Assembly: GCA_017461235.1 (NCBI GenBank)
Contig: JAFTYU010000003.1
Span: forward strand, 50,382-114,381
Direction of reading: 5' to 3'
DNA: 64,000 nt
Source: Clostridia bacterium
Lineage (GTDB): Bacteria > Bacillota > Clostridia > Oscillospirales > Acutalibacteraceae
Of the stretch, positions 8,721-17,093 are shown one piece after another. Below the pieces are notes generated by a model. The model worked only from the letters and a program-made list of their open reading frames with translations. It was not told the origin of the DNA and searched no databases. Every line of letters starts with the position of its first letter. The stretch's first letter is position 1. Made by a program: the position numbers and the translations under genes.

Positions 8721-10007
8721 ATGGCAGAAAAAAAGTCACATTCATCCCCCGAGTGGTTCAGGTTGGATAACGCAGGTATTCTTTTCCCCGGTCAGAATAC
8801 CCGCAACTGGTCCAATATTTTCAGGTTTTCAATCGAAATGAAAGAAAAAATAGACCCCGACGTTCTCAAGCAAGCTCTGGAAAACATTATGCCGCGTTTT
8901 CCTGCTTTCAACGTTCGATTGAGAAAGGGCTTGTTCTGGTACTATCTTGAAAAAAACCCCGTTAAAGTACCTAAGGTTTCTCCCGATATTAAAAACCCTT
9001 GTTACAGAGTAAAATTCAAGGAATCCGACCGTTTTCTTTTCAGGGTTTATTACCACGGTAATCACATTGCCGTTGACCTTTTCCACGCAGTATCAGACGG
9101 TTACGGAAATTCGCGATTCGTATGCACCCTTGCAGCAGAATACTTAAGATTAAAAGGGCACAATATACCTTCCGGCGGTTTTGTTAAAAATATCAGAGAA
9201 ATTCCGCCTTCCGCCGAACTTGCAGACGATTTCCCGAAATATGCTAACAGCAAAGCGAAAGCATCTATTACGGACAAGCACGTTTACCATCCAACCGGTA
9301 CAAAACTTTCAAAACATATGGTAAATATGACCTGCGGAATAATGTCCTTTGATGAAATTCACTCACTGGCAAAGGCAAAAGGCGTTACGGTAACAGAATT
9401 TTTTGCGGCAATTATGCTCGATATTCATTGCCGCAAGCAGCTTCAGGAAACCCGTCGTCTTAAAGAAGTTTCCGTGCAGATTCCCATAAATCTGCGTAAC
9501 GTATATCCATCTGAGACCATGCGTAATTTTTCAATCTGTCTTATGGTTAAGGTTGATCCGAACTTCGGCGAATATTCCTTTGATGAGCTTTTACAGCAAG
9601 TGGCTTTGCAGTTAAGACTTGCACGCGACGAAAAGAAAATCAACGCGACAATTTCAAAGCACGTGCGCATTGAAAGGAATCCTTTCTTAAAATTCCTTCC
9701 CTTACCTGTAAAAAATGTGAGCCTTAATGTTGCTACTCTTGTTGGTGCTGAGCAGACCACTTCCGTGTACCTTTCAAATTTAGGTGAAGTCAAGCTCCCG
9801 GATGAGATGGTACCTTTTATTGAAAAGGTCTTGTTTGTTCCGGGACCCGGAATAAGGACTGCCGCAAGATGCGGTATTGCATCTTTTAACGGCAAGCTTA
9901 TTTTTACCATAGCAAACTGTTATGAAGAAAATGATATTGAACGTGAGTTTTTCACTACTCTCGTCAAAATGGGAGTTCACGTAAAAATCGAAAGTAACAG
10001 AGAATAG
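8721..10007 (+). CDS. Condensation-fold acyltransferase (alcohol acetyltransferase-like)
   Basis: A 428-residue soluble protein of the CoA-dependent acyltransferase/condensation superfamily. The diagnostic HxxxDG motif is H122-AVSD126-G127 (FHAVSDGYG). A later DFGK-like turn is degenerate (the SNLGEVKLPDEM region). It resembles the alcohol acetyltransferase/PapA-like branch that joins an acyl group to an alcohol or lipid. The length fits. It starts after AAGGAGG and is followed after 8 bases by a zinc-ribbon membrane protein, a pairing that suggests modification of a membrane lipid or envelope component. Substrates are not known. Confidence 0.7.
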   Translation: MAEKKSHSSPEWFRLDNAGILFPGQNTRNWSNIFRFSIEMKEKIDPDVLKQALENIMPRFPAFNVRLRKGLFWYYLEKNPVKVPKVSPDIKNPCYRVKFKESDRFLFRVYYHGNHIAVDLFHAVSDGYGNSRFVCTLAAEYLRLKGHNIPSGGFVKNIREIPPSAELADDFPKYANSKAKASITDKHVYHPTGTKLSKHMVNMTCGIMSFDEIHSLAKAKGVTVTEFFAAIMLDIHCRKQLQETRRLKEVSVQIPINLRNVYPSETMRNFSICLMVKVDPNFGEYSFDELLQQVALQLRLARDEKKINATISKHVRIERNPFLKFLPLPVKNVSLNVATLVGAEQTTSVYLSNLGEVKLPDEMVPFIEKVLFVPGPGIRTAARCGIASFNGKLIFTIANCYEENDIEREFFTTLVKMGVHVKIESNRE

Positions 10008-10015
10008 GAGTTAAT

Positions 10016-10720
10016 ATGTCATATTGTGTTAATTGCGGTGTTGAGCTTGATTCAACAGCAAAAAAATGTGCTTTGTGCGATACACCCGTTTATAACCCTG
10101 CACTAAAAAGCACCAACAATGAGCCGACCCCCTTTTCCCGGATACCTATGATACCCACGAACATCAAGCAAAAGTTTGTGGCACTTATAATTACTTACAT
10201 CCTTCTGATACCCAATATCGTTTGCACGCTCATAAACCTTTTGGTAAACCCGCACAATTTGTGGTTTGTGTATGTTTTATCCTCCAGTTTTCTGGTCTGG
10301 GTGGTTTTCATCTTCCCTTTTTTCACAAAAAAGCTACACCCGTATATTATGTGGGCTTTTGATACAATAACAATCGCCCTTTATGTTTTCGTCTTTCACG
10401 CCAAAAATCTTGGCGGCGAGAAATGGTATCTCGGTATAGCGCTTCCTACCATTCTGACAGTTTCGTTGTGTGTTCTCTTCTTTATATACTGGGGAAGAAA
10501 GAAAAAACGCCATTGGACATCAAAAATGCTCCTTATTTTCATAGAGCTTGTCATTTCACTTTCTGCCTTATGCGTGTGTCTTTACATTGCGCAACATATG
10601 ATCACTTTTGATGTTTTCATAGTAATTGATGCCTGTTGCCTTGCATTGGTTTTCTTCTGGTTATATTCTAACAGAAGTAAAAAAGTCCGCGCGTGGCTGG
10701 GCAGAAAAATATTTGTATAA
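10016..10720 (+). CDS. Zinc-ribbon membrane protein (DUF6320-like)
   Basis: A 234-residue protein with an N-terminal zinc ribbon (C4, C7, C18, C21: CVNC...CALC) and then about six hydrophobic segments between residues 50 and 225, ending with a basic tail. The zinc ribbon should face the cytosol. No enzymatic motif is visible. It shares a transcript with the acyltransferase upstream (8-base gap) and a strong terminator follows, so the two genes form a closed unit. The family name is a recollection of similar proteins and should be confirmed. Confidence 0.65.
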   Translation: MSYCVNCGVELDSTAKKCALCDTPVYNPALKSTNNEPTPFSRIPMIPTNIKQKFVALIITYILLIPNIVCTLINLLVNPHNLWFVYVLSSSFLVWVVFIFPFFTKKLHPYIMWAFDTITIALYVFVFHAKNLGGEKWYLGIALPTILTVSLCVLFFIYWGRKKKRHWTSKMLLIFIELVISLSALCVCLYIAQHMITFDVFIVIDACCLALVFFWLYSNRSKKVRAWLGRKIFV

Positions 10721-10723
10721 ATT

Positions 10724-10753
10724 AAGGACTTCAGTCGTTTGACTGAAGTCCTT
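10724..10753. terminator. Bidirectional terminator
   Basis: AAGGACTTCAGTC (10724-10736) pairs perfectly with 10741-10753 around a GTTT loop. It separates the zinc-ribbon gene from the convergent GH3 gene. Confidence 0.85.
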
Positions 10754-10765
10754 CTTTAGTGTTTG

Positions 10766-13201
10766 TCAGATTTTCTTAAGGTCGGGAATACCCTTAATAA
10801 CCTTGGGAATAGCCTTGACTATCATAACAACGATACCTCTTACAAGGGGCTTCTTGTCGTTGAGAATATCAAGAAGCTGTTCTGCCATCTGAGGATTGAA
10901 GATACCGAAACTCATAGAAATAAGGTTCTTGATGGGCAACTGTAAAGCAATACCCGAAGCCATACTTTCTTCACCTACGAGCTTTTTAATAAGACCTACA
11001 ATCTTTGCACCGTTTTTACCATCTGCGGAATCCTCGATTGTATTAACAAGTGTAAGATTGGGGTATGCTTTGATTTCAGAAGGCGGAAGCTCTCTGCCGA
11101 GAACGCTTACGAACTGCTCTGCGGGAACGCTCTGAACATCTGCGGTGTAATATGCAGGTGCAGATTCTCTGTAATCAGGAACAATTGCATCAACTGTTGA
11201 CTCAACGTTGATTTCAGCGGTCAACTTAATATCACGGCTTGAAGCACCTACACAAATTGTGAAAGCACCACTTTCAACGTGCCAATCGTGAATATTAACG
11301 TTATAGTATGCAAAGGCTCTCTTGCCGAGCGTAACGGAAATTTCTTTTTCCTCGCCTGCTTTAAGGAACACTTTCTTGAAGCCTTTAAGTTCTTTTTCAG
11401 GTCTGTAAATTGTGCTTTCATTATCTTTAACGTAAATCTGAGCAACTTCGGCACCGTCAACATCACCGATATTTTTAACCTTGAATGATACTGTAACTTC
11501 GTCTGTATCTTTGATGCCGTCAGCAGAAAGTTTTATATCACTGTATTCAAAGCTTGTGTATGAAAGACCGTAACCGAAAGGATAAAGAACTTCTTTGTTG
11601 GCAGAATCATAATATCTGTAACCTACAAAAACGCTCTCTCTGTATTCAACACTTGCAGTATTTCCGGGGAAGAAGTTGTAACAAGGTGTATCGGAAAGTG
11701 CTTTGGGATATGTTTCGGCAAGTTTACCGGAGGGGTTAACATCACCGAAAAGAATATCTGCCGCCGCACTGCCTGATGCTTCGCCGCCGAGAACACAGTT
11801 AAGAATACCCTTGACTTTATCTGCCCAAGGCATTTCAATAACTGCACCGCCGGAAATTGCCACAACAACATTTTCGTTTACTGCGCTTACTGCGTCAACG
11901 AGTTTTGTATGGAGTTCAGGGATACGGATATGACGACGGTCGAAACCTTCGGACTCAAATTCTTCGGTAAGACCGATAAAGAGAATTACTGCATCCTTGC
12001 CTTTTGCAGCTTCAACTGCTTCTGCGATGAATTTTTCGTCAGTAATTTTATTCTTTTTAGCGGTTGAGTAACCGGGTGCGTAAGTAACCTTTGCTCCCTT
12101 TTCAACAATAGAATCGTATGCACAGTCAACCTTAATAGCGTTGACTATTGAAGAACCTGCGCCCTGATAACGGGGATTCTTTGCCATTTCGCCGATAACC
12201 GCAACGTTTGCATCCTTTTTAAGGGGAAGAATCTTGCCGTCATTTTTAAGAAGAACCATACACTGACCGGCAATTTCTCTTGCTTTCTGATGGTGTGCAT
12301 CTGCATCGTATGTATAATCACCGAGAACTTCTTTGCTCTTCATAATAACGTTGAGCACATTATCAACCATTTTATCAAGGAATTCTTCGGGGATTCTGCC
12401 ATCCTTAACCGCTTCAACAATCTTTGCGTTACCCATTCCCTTGGATGTGGGCATTTCAAGTTCCTGACCGGCAAGAAGACCTGCAACACGGTCATTCTCT
12501 GCACCCCAGTCGGTAACAATCATACCTTCGAAGCCCCATTCGTCACGAAGAACGTCTGTAAGAAGCCATTTATTTTCTGCGCAGTATGTACCGTTAAGGC
12601 GGTTATATGCGTTCATAATTGTCCAGGGCTGAGCCTGTTTAACTGTTTTTTCAAAAGAAGTGAGATAAATTTCACGCAAAGCACGTTCATCAACAACCGT
12701 ATCGCAGGTCATACGTCGTGTTTCCTGGTTGTTACCTGCAAAATGTTTGAGTGATGTACCCACACCCTTTGACTGAACGCCGTTTACGAAAGCGGCTGAA
12801 ATTTCACCTGCAAGATAGGGGTCTTCAGAGAAATATTCAAAGTTTCTTCCGCAAAGGGGTGAACGTTTGATATTAGTGCCGGGTCCGAGAAGAACACTAA
12901 CCTGCTCTTTAAGACATTCTTCACCAAGAAGAACGCCCATTTCATAAATAAGGTCGGGGTCCCATGAACAAGCGGTTGTAGCCGCAGTAGGATAGCAAAT
13001 AGCCGGTACGCCCTTAAGGCTTGTTGCCTGGTCTTTATCCATTTTTTCTGCACGCTTTCTGATACCGTGAGGTCCGTCCGTCCACATAACAACGGGAATA
13101 CCGAGTTTTTCAATCCCGGGAGTATGCCAATAATCAAGACCGGAACAGAAAGATGCTTTTTCTTCAAGTGTCATCTTTTTAATAAGGTCTGCGTGTTTCA
13201 T
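10766..13201 (-). CDS. bglX: Glycoside hydrolase family 3 beta-glucosidase
   Basis: An 811-residue cytosolic GH3 enzyme that removes terminal beta-linked sugars from oligosaccharides or glycosides. The domain order is a TIM-barrel-like domain (about 1-290), alpha/beta sandwich (320-530) and a fibronectin type III-like domain (about 545-690). The nucleophile is D231 in VTDWGAENDR and the probable acid/base is E418 in ESEGFDR. Substrate-binding motifs GPGTNIKRSPLCGRNFEYFSEDP and KHFAGNNQE are intact. A C-terminal extension of about 110 residues after the FnIII-like domain is unusual. It is predicted helical and hydrophobic near the end (KPLVRGIVVMIVKAIPKVIK) and could mediate oligomerisation or membrane contact. 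It has its own promoter. The gene symbol is by analogy only. Confidence 0.9.
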   Translation of the reverse strand: MKHADLIKKMTLEEKASFCSGLDYWHTPGIEKLGIPVVMWTDGPHGIRKRAEKMDKDQATSLKGVPAICYPTAATTACSWDPDLIYEMGVLLGEECLKEQVSVLLGPGTNIKRSPLCGRNFEYFSEDPYLAGEISAAFVNGVQSKGVGTSLKHFAGNNQETRRMTCDTVVDERALREIYLTSFEKTVKQAQPWTIMNAYNRLNGTYCAENKWLLTDVLRDEWGFEGMIVTDWGAENDRVAGLLAGQELEMPTSKGMGNAKIVEAVKDGRIPEEFLDKMVDNVLNVIMKSKEVLGDYTYDADAHHQKAREIAGQCMVLLKNDGKILPLKKDANVAVIGEMAKNPRYQGAGSSIVNAIKVDCAYDSIVEKGAKVTYAPGYSTAKKNKITDEKFIAEAVEAAKGKDAVILFIGLTEEFESEGFDRRHIRIPELHTKLVDAVSAVNENVVVAISGGAVIEMPWADKVKGILNCVLGGEASGSAAADILFGDVNPSGKLAETYPKALSDTPCYNFFPGNTASVEYRESVFVGYRYYDSANKEVLYPFGYGLSYTSFEYSDIKLSADGIKDTDEVTVSFKVKNIGDVDGAEVAQIYVKDNESTIYRPEKELKGFKKVFLKAGEEKEISVTLGKRAFAYYNVNIHDWHVESGAFTICVGASSRDIKLTAEINVESTVDAIVPDYRESAPAYYTADVQSVPAEQFVSVLGRELPPSEIKAYPNLTLVNTIEDSADGKNGAKIVGLIKKLVGEESMASGIALQLPIKNLISMSFGIFNPQMAEQLLDILNDKKPLVRGIVVMIVKAIPKVIKGIPDLKKI

Positions 13202-13241
13202 AATCTACCTCCAAAATGAATATCTGTTCACATACAATATA

Positions 13242-13270
13242 ATAATAACATACAAAATATGGCATTTCAA
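13242..13270 (-). promoter_or_regulatory. Promoter of the GH3 gene
   Basis: On the minus strand TTGAAA (13265-13270) and TATTAT (13242-13247) are 17 bases apart, 41 bases upstream of the start codon. Confidence 0.6.
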
Positions 13271-13319
13271 GTATATTTATTTAGTTAAAAAGTTTCATTT
13301 TTCAACCGATAAGTGCAGA

Positions 13320-15107
13320 TTACCTTTCGGCGTATTTCTCCGCCTGTAAACGGAACATATAAGCATATTTTCCGTCAAGTGACATCAGCTCTTCATGAGA
13401 GCCGTGCTCTATTATTTCGCCGTTTTCAAGCATATATATTTCATCAGCCATAACTGTGGTAGAAAGTCTGTGAGAAATAAAAAGAACCGTTTTACTGTCC
13501 GCTGCTTTCGCCATAGACTGATTAAGAGAATATTCGGCAACAGGGTCAAGATTCGCGCTGGGCTCATCGAGAACGGCAAATGCACAATTTTTATAAAAAG
13601 CCCTTGATATTGCTATTTTTTGTGCTTCTCCGCCCGAAAGAGACACGCCGTTGTCATCAAATTCTTTCAAAAGAATGCTGTCCATACCATCAGGAAGCTC
13701 CCTGTTGAAGCTTGCTGCCTTAAGCGCCTTTGATGCCTTATCTTTATCGGGAATATCATCCATAGAAACGTTTTCGCCCAAGGTTGCACCAAAAAGTGAA
13801 AAATCCTGAAAAACTGCCGCAAAATTCTTGTGATACGCTTTTATATCCCAATCCCTGATATCAACACCATTTACTTTTATAACACCTTCCGTTACGTCAT
13901 AAAGGCGCAAAAGAAGATTTGTAAGAGTGGTTTTTCCGGCACCGTTATAGCCTACAAGTGCTATTTTTTTATATGGCGATATCTCAAGGTTAATATTTTT
14001 GAGAACATATTTTTCTGTACCCGGATATTTGAATGAGACATTTTCAAATTTTATAGTTACAGGCTTGTCAAAAACCGTTGTTTTTGTTCCCGACACCATT
14101 TTTTCCTTCGCATTCATAAAACGGCGGAATTTTTCAACATAAAGACCATTCTCCCTTATGCTGATGGCAAATTGGCTCGTAATTGCAAAAACACTTGTGC
14201 TTATGGATGCGGCGCCGTTAAAGGTTGCCGCAAAATCACCCATACTAACTTCCTTTGTAACAATAGCCTTATAACCCATAAGTAAAGTAATTCCAAGATA
14301 AATAAGTATCGTCATCGGAAGTGATTCCTGACAAAAATAAAGCTTCCATTGTTTTGTAAGATACGGTGCAATTGTTTTTATCCTGTCAAGAATATTTTTG
14401 TTATACCTGTCTTCAATCATTTTTCCTGCGCCCGAAAGCCGCAGCTCTTTGGCATAATCCTGTAAATAAAAAACTCTGCTGAAGTAAAGATTCTTTCTGT
14501 CAAGGGGCGTCATGGCTTCAGTTCTGTCAACATTTACTTTTGCAATAAGCCTTCCGATGGGTGTCATTATCGCAACACAAACCGCAACAAAAACAAGACA
14601 GACAGGGTCAATGGTGACTATAACCGTGCCTATTGTAATAACTCCGATAATGTTTGTTAAAATATCCTGCGTATTTGACAAAACAGCATACGCTCTTTCA
14701 TTCATCGAATTCATCGCAAGCACAAGGTCGTTGTAATATTCGGGATTATCATATGCTTCATAATCCATTTTTGCCGCTTTTTCATAAATTGTTTTATAAA
14801 TGGCAAAATAGAGTTTTTCCTTCTGCTTGGGCATAGATACTTCATAGAAAAGAGTTGTGCAAAGATTTGTTACGACAACGAAAGCCACAAACAGCACCAG
14901 CGCTATTGCAACACGATAAAGAGCTTCACCCTCTGTTGCAACATCAATTATGTATTTAAGAAGCACTACGTTTGAAAGTGTCCAGGGAAGGTTTGCAAGA
15001 ACATCAAAAAACAAATACCCGAAAACCATAAAAGGCGTATGCTTTGAAATGAATTTAAGCATATATACGTAGTTCTTAAATGAACTGACTTTTTCCTTAT
15101 TCTTCAT
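13320..15107 (-). CDS. ABC exporter subunit (TMD-NBD half-transporter), second gene of the pair
   Basis: A 595-residue half-transporter: an N-terminal six-helix type IV transmembrane domain (about 10-320) followed by a nucleotide-binding domain with Walker A GYNGAGKTT, signature LSGGEAQ and Walker B FAVLDEPSANLDP, then the His switch SHRLS. I place the start at ATG 15107, since AAGGAGGTG lies 7 bases upstream. A longer frame starting at 15164 would lie inside the preceding gene. It overlaps the upstream ABC gene by 11 bases, so the two should be translated together and form a heterodimer. The exported substrate is unknown: no peptide, lantibiotic or regulator gene sits beside them. Confidence 0.88.
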   Translation of the reverse strand: MKNKEKVSSFKNYVYMLKFISKHTPFMVFGYLFFDVLANLPWTLSNVVLLKYIIDVATEGEALYRVAIALVLFVAFVVVTNLCTTLFYEVSMPKQKEKLYFAIYKTIYEKAAKMDYEAYDNPEYYNDLVLAMNSMNERAYAVLSNTQDILTNIIGVITIGTVIVTIDPVCLVFVAVCVAIMTPIGRLIAKVNVDRTEAMTPLDRKNLYFSRVFYLQDYAKELRLSGAGKMIEDRYNKNILDRIKTIAPYLTKQWKLYFCQESLPMTILIYLGITLLMGYKAIVTKEVSMGDFAATFNGAASISTSVFAITSQFAISIRENGLYVEKFRRFMNAKEKMVSGTKTTVFDKPVTIKFENVSFKYPGTEKYVLKNINLEISPYKKIALVGYNGAGKTTLTNLLLRLYDVTEGVIKVNGVDIRDWDIKAYHKNFAAVFQDFSLFGATLGENVSMDDIPDKDKASKALKAASFNRELPDGMDSILLKEFDDNGVSLSGGEAQKIAISRAFYKNCAFAVLDEPSANLDPVAEYSLNQSMAKAADSKTVLFISHRLSTTVMADEIYMLENGEIIEHGSHEELMSLDGKYAYMFRLQAEKYAER

Positions 15108-16923
15108 TCTCACACACCTCCTTGTAGCCGGATGCTTGCAAGGTGAACATTTCACTGTATTCACCGTTGTTATTCATCAGCTCGTTATGAGAGCCTTGTT
15201 CCTTCAGCAAACCGCTGTTAAAAACAAGAATATTATCAGAGCGCGTGGCGCTGGACAAACGGTGCGATATGTAAATAACCGTTTTACCCTTCGTTCCTTC
15301 AAGAAGTGCATCGTACATCTTACTTTCGGCAACAGGGTCAAGGGCAGACGAAGGCTCATCAAGAACCGCAACATCAAAATCCCTTGCAAAAAGACGGGCT
15401 ATTGTAACCTTTTGTGTTTCACCACCGGAAAGGAGCACGCCGTCAGAATCAAATTCTTTGGTAAGGAGAGAGTTTTCCTTATTGGGGAGTCTTCCTATTT
15501 TTTCATACGCACCCGACAGCTTAAGCGCTTCAACAGCAACATCTTTATTATTCTCTGTTACCTCCTGAGTTAAAACATTTTCAGAAACAGTCATTGCAAA
15601 CACGCGGTAATCCTGAAAAACCGAAGCGAATTTTTCACGATACAGAAGAAGGTCATATTCCTTGATATTAATACCGTTGTAAAGAATTTCTCCTTCGGTC
15701 ACATCATAAAAACGCATTATAAGCTTTGAAAGAGTAGTTTTACCTGCACCGTTATGGCCTACAACGGCAACGGTTTGCCCTTTCTCTATTTTAAAAGAAA
15801 CATTTTTTATAATAAAGTCTGTGTTCTCGTTATATTTAAAAGAAACATTTTTAAACTCAAGGCTCGAAAACTCACCCGGGATAACCGACCCGCTTTGAAT
15901 CTTTGGCTCATATTGGAGAAACTCTCTTAAATTCTGCACCCATAAACAATGCTTTTGCTGCATTGCAAAATAATAGGCAAGCTGATTGAGTTTATTTCTG
16001 CATGTGGTTATGGCGGAAACGAGCACAGAAAATTCTGAAACTGGAATATCCTTTGCTATCATTAATCTGTAGCAGCCATATATAAAGCCGCCTGCAACGG
16101 GTATTATTTCAGCAAAATAGTCGGACACGCACTCCAGCAAGGCAATTTTCCAGCCATATTTTTTTATTGCCTGAATATTTTTCTCAATTGCACAACGGAA
16201 CCTTTTTTCCATAACAACGAAAATGTTTGTTGTTTTTATTTCCTTGGCAAAATCCTTCAGAAGAATCGTCCTTCTTACATAATCCTTTTCCCTTTCAAAA
16301 GGTGTCATCTCTTTTTCTTTTTCGAGTTCAAGATTGTTTTTCAGCACTCTGAAGGCAACTACCGCAACGGGACACAAAATAAACACGAGCAAAACAGGGT
16401 CTATTGATATAAGGTACGACACAAGCAGAACAAGGCTCACCACCGAACCCAACGTCCATGCAGAGCCTTCAATAATTCTCTTGAAGCCGCTTTTATCAAC
16501 TACCCAGGTTGCACGGTTATATTTATCGAAAAACTCGGGATTCTCATAACAACCCAGTTCTACTTCCTGTGCTTTTTTGAAAATAAGGGAGTTTATGTAG
16601 CTTTCACACTTTATTTCAAACTTTATTCTTACCGTGTAAACATTGACGTATCCGATAAGGTCAACAAGAAGCTTGCCAAGAACGATGATACACATTCTCA
16701 CGACGAACTCCTTAAAAGTTCCGTTACCTTCAATAATCGAAAGTGCTGTTTCAAGAAACATTACGTTAACCACAACAGCATAATAAATATTTTCCGCCAT
16801 ATAGGAAAAATATATTATAAAAAGAGATACGGGCGCACTTTTCAAAGCACACCCCAGCATAAATGCCGTGTTTTTTAACACGTGCGCTTTTTGCCGTGTC
16901 ATTTTTTTAGATTTGCTTTTCAT
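15097..16923 (-). CDS. ABC exporter subunit (TMD-NBD half-transporter), first gene of the pair
   Basis: A 608-residue half-transporter with six predicted membrane helices (about 20-320) and a C-terminal ATPase domain: Walker A GHNGAGKTT, signature LSGGETQ, Walker B VAVLDEPSSALDP and SHRLS. It starts with a lysine-rich tail (KSKSKKMTRQK). The catalytic Glu after Walker B is present here and in the partner, so neither ATP site is obviously degenerate. It is the first gene of a two-gene operon with a near-consensus promoter, and no terminator is obvious after the second gene. Confidence 0.88.
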   Translation of the reverse strand: MKSKSKKMTRQKAHVLKNTAFMLGCALKSAPVSLFIIYFSYMAENIYYAVVVNVMFLETALSIIEGNGTFKEFVVRMCIIVLGKLLVDLIGYVNVYTVRIKFEIKCESYINSLIFKKAQEVELGCYENPEFFDKYNRATWVVDKSGFKRIIEGSAWTLGSVVSLVLLVSYLISIDPVLLVFILCPVAVVAFRVLKNNLELEKEKEMTPFEREKDYVRRTILLKDFAKEIKTTNIFVVMEKRFRCAIEKNIQAIKKYGWKIALLECVSDYFAEIIPVAGGFIYGCYRLMIAKDIPVSEFSVLVSAITTCRNKLNQLAYYFAMQQKHCLWVQNLREFLQYEPKIQSGSVIPGEFSSLEFKNVSFKYNENTDFIIKNVSFKIEKGQTVAVVGHNGAGKTTLSKLIMRFYDVTEGEILYNGINIKEYDLLLYREKFASVFQDYRVFAMTVSENVLTQEVTENNKDVAVEALKLSGAYEKIGRLPNKENSLLTKEFDSDGVLLSGGETQKVTIARLFARDFDVAVLDEPSSALDPVAESKMYDALLEGTKGKTVIYISHRLSSATRSDNILVFNSGLLKEQGSHNELMNNNGEYSEMFTLQASGYKEVCENEE

Positions 16924-16962
16924 CCATTTTCTCCGAAAAAATAAAATATGATTTTAATTTGA

Positions 16963-16991
16963 ATTTTATATAATCTTATTCCGTATGTCAA
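16963..16991 (-). promoter_or_regulatory. Promoter of the ABC exporter pair
   Basis: On the minus strand TTGACA (16986-16991), a 17-base spacer and TAAAAT (16963-16968). Confidence 0.75.
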
Positions 16992-17033
16992 GAAAAGCCT
17001 GACAATTTTGTTCTTTTCAATACACGTTTTTTG

Positions 17034-17062
17034 TTGCTTTTATAAAAACGCTATGATAGAAT
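17034..17062 (+). promoter_or_regulatory. Promoter of the large glycoside hydrolase gene
   Basis: TTGCTT (17034-17039), 17 bases, TAGAAT (17057-17062), 31 bases before the ATG. Confidence 0.55.
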
Positions 17063-17093
17063 TATTCTGATATTGATACAAGGAGGTTTTCCT

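Noticed and set aside
15108-15164. Longer start for the second ABC subunit
   Set aside because: It would overlap the upstream gene by 68 bases, while ATG 15107 has AAGGAGGTG at ideal spacing.
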